Assembly: GCA_964549495.1 (NCBI GenBank)
Contig: CAZJWJ010000117.1
Span: forward strand, 1 to 14,234
DNA from: JACKBJ01 sp964549495
GTDB lineage: Bacteria > Chloroflexota > Anaerolineae > Epilineales > Epilineaceae
Length of the DNA: 14,234 nucleotides
Reading direction: 5' to 3'
Shown: one piece after another, positions 11,301 to 14,234 of the stretch
How the letters are laid out: the number at the start of each line of letters is the position of its first letter
Numbering within the stretch: the stretch's first letter is position 1
Translations under genes and position numbers: made by a program
The notes under the pieces: generated by a model
Seen by the model: only the letters and a program-made list of their open reading frames with translations
What the model was told of the DNA's origin: nothing
The model's database searches: none

Positions 11301-13567
11301 ACGCCGACCCAACTGCTCTCGTGCTCGCAGATCTCTTGGAGGTCGCGATACTCGATGCGCAAGAGTCCGCACTGTTCCAGGTTGGGCGCCGTGATGCGCC
11401 AGCCGCGTTCCAGATCCCGGTATACGCGATAGGTGAGCACCTCGCGCATCGCGCGCTCGGTCTCACGGCGGCGATTGAAGGCCGCATCGGGATCGATGGC
11501 GTAGTCCGCGAAGGGGATGTCGGAGGCCTCGAAGATCGCGGCGGCGAGTTGTTGATAATACAGGCCTTCCGGCGCGTCTCGGAGCGCACGGAACAGGGCC
11601 GAGCGGACTTGGACCAGCTCGAAGAAGTCGTTGAAGTGGCCGGCTTGGAGCGAGGCGTCCTGGCGGTTGTCGGTGAAGCTCAGCAGCTTCTGTGCCCGAT
11701 CGGGCAAGTCGCCGTCTCGCAAGGCCTCGATGATGCCCAGGCTGAGCACGGTCGTGGCCGTGCTGCGGCCTTCGGAGGACAGCGAGGCCAGCTTTCGGAA
11801 GTCCGAACGGGTCCGCCCCGAGTAGGTGACGCCGCAGTTCAGGCAGAACCGAAGCGGGCTGGTCACGAAGTGATAATCGCGGTCGCCACCGGCGTTCGAT
11901 TGGCCGAGGGTATCGACCCGAACGGGCTGCGGCAGGTACTTGCGATGGCTGCGCTTGACGCGCAACTCGCCGCGGAATTCCTCGATCCAGTCCTCTGGCA
12001 AGCGCTCGATGGCGTCGTCTACCTGACGCGGCCAAGGCTGATCTGGGTTGGCGTAGAGGAAGCCGGGCTCCGCATTCTCATCGCTGGCCTGGTCCAGCAG
12101 GTCGCGCGGTTCGTAGACGGCGGGCTCTGTGGCCGGGTCGCCGATCTGCCGGACGGTGTAGTATTCCTGGCCGCATTCGCGGCAGAAGGCCAGGGGCAGC
12201 AAGGCATGTTGGCGGCCTCCGGGCACGAAGCGCTGGCGTGCGGTGCTGATGTGGCGGTTCTCTGGCGCTTCGAGCGATGCGTAGATCGTGTCGCCCCGGC
12301 TGATGAACTGGTGTACGCGAAAGGCGAAGATCGGGAAGCCCGTCTCGGGATCCTTCAACTCGTAGCCGGCCAGCAGCAGGCGGCGGATGGCCTTGGCGCA
12401 GTCCGATTCGTCCAGGCCGGTCAGCGCGGCCAGGCGACCGGCGGCGCCGTCGGGCCCTTGAACCGAGATCGGGCGAGCTCGCCGCAGGCGACCGGAGCTC
12501 GGCTCCCGCTCCAGACCGAAGGTGCTCTCCACCCAACAGGCCAGCGGGTCCGACCGTAGATCCGCCAAGCCAAGCGGCAGTTCGGCCGACCGCTGCACGC
12601 GCTGGGTCAGATCGGCGATCATCGATGTCGACCCGAAGTCGAGGTCCTCCGTGGAGCGAGACAAGGTCTCCCCGATCACGTTGCGGGCCGCGACCGGAAC
12701 GCCGAAGATCCGGCTGGCCAGCCTCGCGACGGATTCCTGTTGCTCGGTGAAGTCCCCGCCGCCGGCCAGGGTGGCCGAGGTGCCGATGCACTGCAACTGC
12801 GGGCTCTGCGTCCGATCGCGCAAGCGTCGGATCAACAAGGCCACATCGGCGCCCTGCCGCCCGCGATAGGTGTGCAGCTCGTCGAAGACCACGAACTCGA
12901 GCCCACGCGCCGCCTCGACCAAGGGCGATTCCTTGGGGCGCGTCAGCAGCAGCTCGAGCATCACGTAGTTGGTCAAGAGGATGTCTGGAGGATCGTCGAC
13001 GATCCGGCGCTTGTCCTCCTCGCTCTCCTGGCCGGTGTAGCGCTCGAATCGGACCGGGCTCGGTCCCTCGAGTCCGGTTTCGAGGTATTTTTCCAGTTCG
13101 CCGACCTGGCTGTTGGCCAGGGCATTCATCGGATAGACCACGATCGCACGGATGCCGCGCCGATCGGAGGAGCGGAGCACCCGATCGACGATCGGAACGA
13201 TATAGGTCAGGCTTTTGCCCGACCCGGTGCCCGTCGTCAGCACGTAATGCTGCCCATCCCGCGCGGCGGCGACGGCCTCGGCCTGGTGCTGGTGCAGCCG
13301 CAATGGCCGGCTCTCACCCGTCTTGCGCTTGATCCGGAAGATCTCTCGGCAGCGCGGGTGCAATGCGCCGTCGTCCACCAACTCATCGATCCAACGGCCC
13401 GGCTCAAATCGCGGGTTGAGTTGGATCAGCGGCTCGGGCCAGAGCAGGCCGGCGTTCAGCGCCTCGTCGACCTCCGCACCGATCCGTGGATCGGCGATGC
13501 GGATGAAGCTCCGGATGTAGTCACCGTACTGGCCGATGACGATCTTGCGAAGCTCGAAGATGTCCAT
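8378..13567 (-). CDS. Giant DEAD/DEAH helicase with DUF1998 module (YprA/DruE-like)
   Basis: This 1729-aa superfamily 2 helicase is the first gene of the operon. RecA1 has TTGTGSGKS (111-119), DELH (229-232) and TSATL (263-267). RecA2 is split: motif IV-like LSFTDNRQD (629-637) is separated from TMELGVDI (987-994) and QRSGRAGR (1014-1021) by about 350 residues. CxxC pairs occur at 462/465 and 575/578. A C-terminal zinc ribbon has pairs at 1304/1307 and 1323/1326. The DUF1998 signature CEAACYDCLLSYGNQ (1567-1581) has Cys1567, 1571 and 1574, with Cys1547 a likely fourth ligand. Residues about 1651-1706 resemble the Vsr-like nuclease tail of relatives, but the catalytic stretch is replaced. The architecture fits the YprA/MrfA family and especially long DruE-type proteins; it covers DISARM DrmA plus DrmB in one chain. 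Likely role: DNA unwinding or translocation during recognition of invading DNA. The ATG at 13567 has only weak SD support, but the N-terminus (MDIFELRKIVIGQYG) looks natural. Confidence 0.93.
8392..8396 (-). promoter_or_regulatory. Ribosome binding site of the SNF2 gene
   Basis: AGGAG on the minus strand, inside the 3' end of the helicase gene, lies 10 nt before the ATG at 8381. With the ATGA stop/start overlap at 8378-8381 it indicates translational coupling of the two helicases and decides the SNF2 start. Confidence 0.75.
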
Positions 13568-13586
13568 GAATCACACCGCAGGTCTA

Positions 13587-13620
13587 GGGATGGAGCCCAG
13601 CGTACGCGGCGCTCCATCCC
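13587..13620 (-). promoter_or_regulatory. 10-bp inverted repeat in front of the operon
   Basis: GGGATGGAGC (13587-13596) and GCTCCATCCC (13611-13620) are perfect arms around a 14-nt loop that itself contains the palindrome GCGTACGC. The element lies 20 bp upstream of the helicase ATG. On the minus-strand transcript it would form a stable 5'-UTR hairpin; as DNA it could bind a dimeric regulator. No U-run follows on the minus strand, so a terminator for the upstream gene is less likely. Its function is not established. Confidence 0.6.
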
Positions 13621-13647
13621 AGGTAGAAGCGCAAGGAAGCAGGCGCC

Positions 13648-13661
13648 CGTTCGCGCGAACG
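13648..13661. promoter_or_regulatory. 14-bp perfect palindrome, operator candidate
   Basis: CGTTCGCGCGAACG is fully self-complementary, flanked by CCC on the left and AGGG on the right so that the symmetry nearly extends further. It sits 81 bp upstream of the helicase start and about 35 bp downstream of a TTGACT hexamer, roughly where a transcription start would fall. A dimeric repressor site is a reasonable guess. No regulator gene is in the window. Confidence 0.5.
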
Positions 13662-13669
13662 AGGGTAGG

Positions 13670-13701
13670 GTATCAATGGATCCCAGTCTTGGCCAAGTCA
13701 A
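13670..13701 (-). promoter_or_regulatory. Candidate operon promoter
   Basis: On the minus strand TTGACT (13701-13696) matches the sigma-70 -35 consensus at five of six positions. The -10 is poor: TTGATA (13676-13671) at 19-bp spacing is the best I see. Strand and position between the preceding gene end and the helicase start fit an operon promoter, and the 14-bp palindrome follows directly. Confidence 0.3.
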
Positions 13702-13739
13702 CTTCAGGGGTGGAGGCCGTCATCTTGTGAGGCGAGGGC

Positions 13740-13985
13740 TCAGGTGACCAGCCGCAGGATCAGCGGATAGCGATACTCGTTGCCCTTGTTGGCCTCGACG
13801 CCGGCCAGGATGGGCAGGATCAGGCCGATCGGCATGAGCAGGAAGATGCCGCAGCGGCCGATCCCGACGAAGCTCAGCATGCCGAAGAGCAGGCCCCAGC
13901 CGATGAGGTTGATCTGGAAGTTGATGGCTTCCTTGGCATGTAGGTCGACGAAGTCGGAGCGCTGCTTGTTGAGGACCAGGACCAC
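13740..13985 (-). CDS. Short DUF4870-family membrane protein, probably N-terminally incomplete
   Basis: The translation has DUF4870 hallmarks: DFVDLHAKEAINFQINL, two hydrophobic segments (about residues 28-44 and 47-62), and the ending EANKGNEYRYPLILRLV. Family members are small membrane proteins of unknown function, usually about 100-120 aa, beginning with a helix of the WAMLAHLSAL type before the GPLVV stretch. Here the frame stays open upstream (ISLIGPLVV precedes) but has no ATG. The only standard start is a GTG at 13985 without a Shine-Dalgarno sequence, giving 81 aa. A CTG at 14021 overlapping the LysM stop as CTGA would give 93 aa. The first helix of the family is missing in either case. 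It may be translated by coupling from the LysM gene, or it may be a decaying remnant. It is unrelated to the defense operon apart from strand. Confidence 0.7.
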   Translation of the reverse strand: MVLVLNKQRSDFVDLHAKEAINFQINLIGWGLLFGMLSFVGIGRCGIFLLMPIGLILPILAGVEANKGNEYRYPLILRLVT

Positions 13986-14017
13986 CAGGGGCCCGATCAG
14001 CGAGATCAGGATGCGGC

Positions 14018-14234
14018 TCAGCCGCCCGGATCGATGTCCTCCGGGATCATCACCGTCGAGCCCACTGCCAATTCGCGCGGATCGCCCATCGGCACCACGC
14101 GCTGGATCTCGTGCCAGCGGGCGCCGGCCAGGCGCCAGAGGGTGTCGCCTTGCTGGACGATGTGGGCTCGGTAGCGCCGGCCCTCGATGCCGTCGCCCTC
14201 GTCCGGCGGCTCCTCCTCCTCGTCGTCGTCCGGA
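14018..14234 (-). CDS. C-terminal end of a LysM-domain protein (5' end outside window)
   Basis: The last 71 full codons are visible, ending at the TGA at 14018-14020. They show an acidic linker rich in D, E and P, then a LysM-like module: YRAHIVQQGDTLWRLA, followed about 25 residues later by ELAVGSTVMIP, near the C-terminus. LysM binds N-acetylglucosamine glycans of peptidoglycan, so the protein is probably exported or envelope-associated; the N-terminus that would show this is outside the window. The stop falls inside the open frame of the DUF4870 gene, so the two are adjacent or overlapping. Confidence 0.8.
   Translation of the reverse strand, partial: PDDDEEEEPPDEGDGIEGRRYRAHIVQQGDTLWRLAGARWHEIQRVVPMGDPRELAVGSTVMIPEDIDPGG

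Noticed and set aside
13587..13620. Shared TGGGATGGA between the CRISPR repeat and the inverted repeat upstream of the operon
   Set aside because: A nine-base match to some part of a 37-nt repeat is expected by chance in 14 kb read on both strands. It is not long enough for a tracrRNA anti-repeat or a crRNA-like regulator.

Overview
The window comes from a GC-rich bacterium that I cannot assign to a genus. Coding regions use mostly G/C third positions, and 60-base lines sampled by eye run from 50% to 82% GC. It holds a three-gene anti-phage operon on the minus strand, a CRISPR array on the plus strand facing it, and the ends of two ordinary cell-envelope-type genes at the right edge.

Layout from left to right. 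Positions 1-556 contain no gene I can support. They carry a candidate extended -10 promoter (362-370), a 34-nt hairpin (377-410) and the presumed CRISPR leader. Positions 557-1518 are a CRISPR array of 14 copies of a 37-nt repeat. One internal copy is truncated and the last copy is degenerate, which fixes the leader on the left and transcription on the plus strand. No cas gene is in the window. After a 143-bp gap comes the operon, read right to left: a 1729-aa DEAD/DEAH helicase with a DUF1998 C-terminal module (13567-8378), a 943-aa SNF2 helicase of the DISARM DrmD type (8381-5550, start overlapping the previous stop as ATGA), and a 1281-aa N6-adenine DNA methyltransferase of the DISARM DrmMI/Eco57I type (5507-1662). 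Upstream of the operon, 13568-13739 holds a 10-bp inverted repeat, a 14-bp perfect palindrome and a -35-like hexamer. To the right lie a short, apparently N-terminally truncated DUF4870 membrane protein and the C-terminal end of a LysM-domain protein, both on the minus strand.

Interpretation. The operon has the two class 1 DISARM-specific partners (drmD, drmMI). Instead of separate drmA, drmB and drmC genes it has one very large YprA/DruE-like helicase carrying DUF1998. That gene content matches what I recall being proposed as ARMADA (disARM-related antiviral defense array), a link between DISARM and Druantia. By analogy, the methyltransferase would mark host DNA and the two ATPases would recognise or process unmarked invading DNA. 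No intact nuclease motif is visible in any of the three proteins. The helicase tail looks like a decayed nuclease fold. The methyltransferase gene is compositionally mosaic, with its 3' (target recognition) end near 50% GC and its 5' half far richer, as expected if its specificity region had been exchanged. The CRISPR array converges on the 3' end of the operon, so the two systems form a small defense island.
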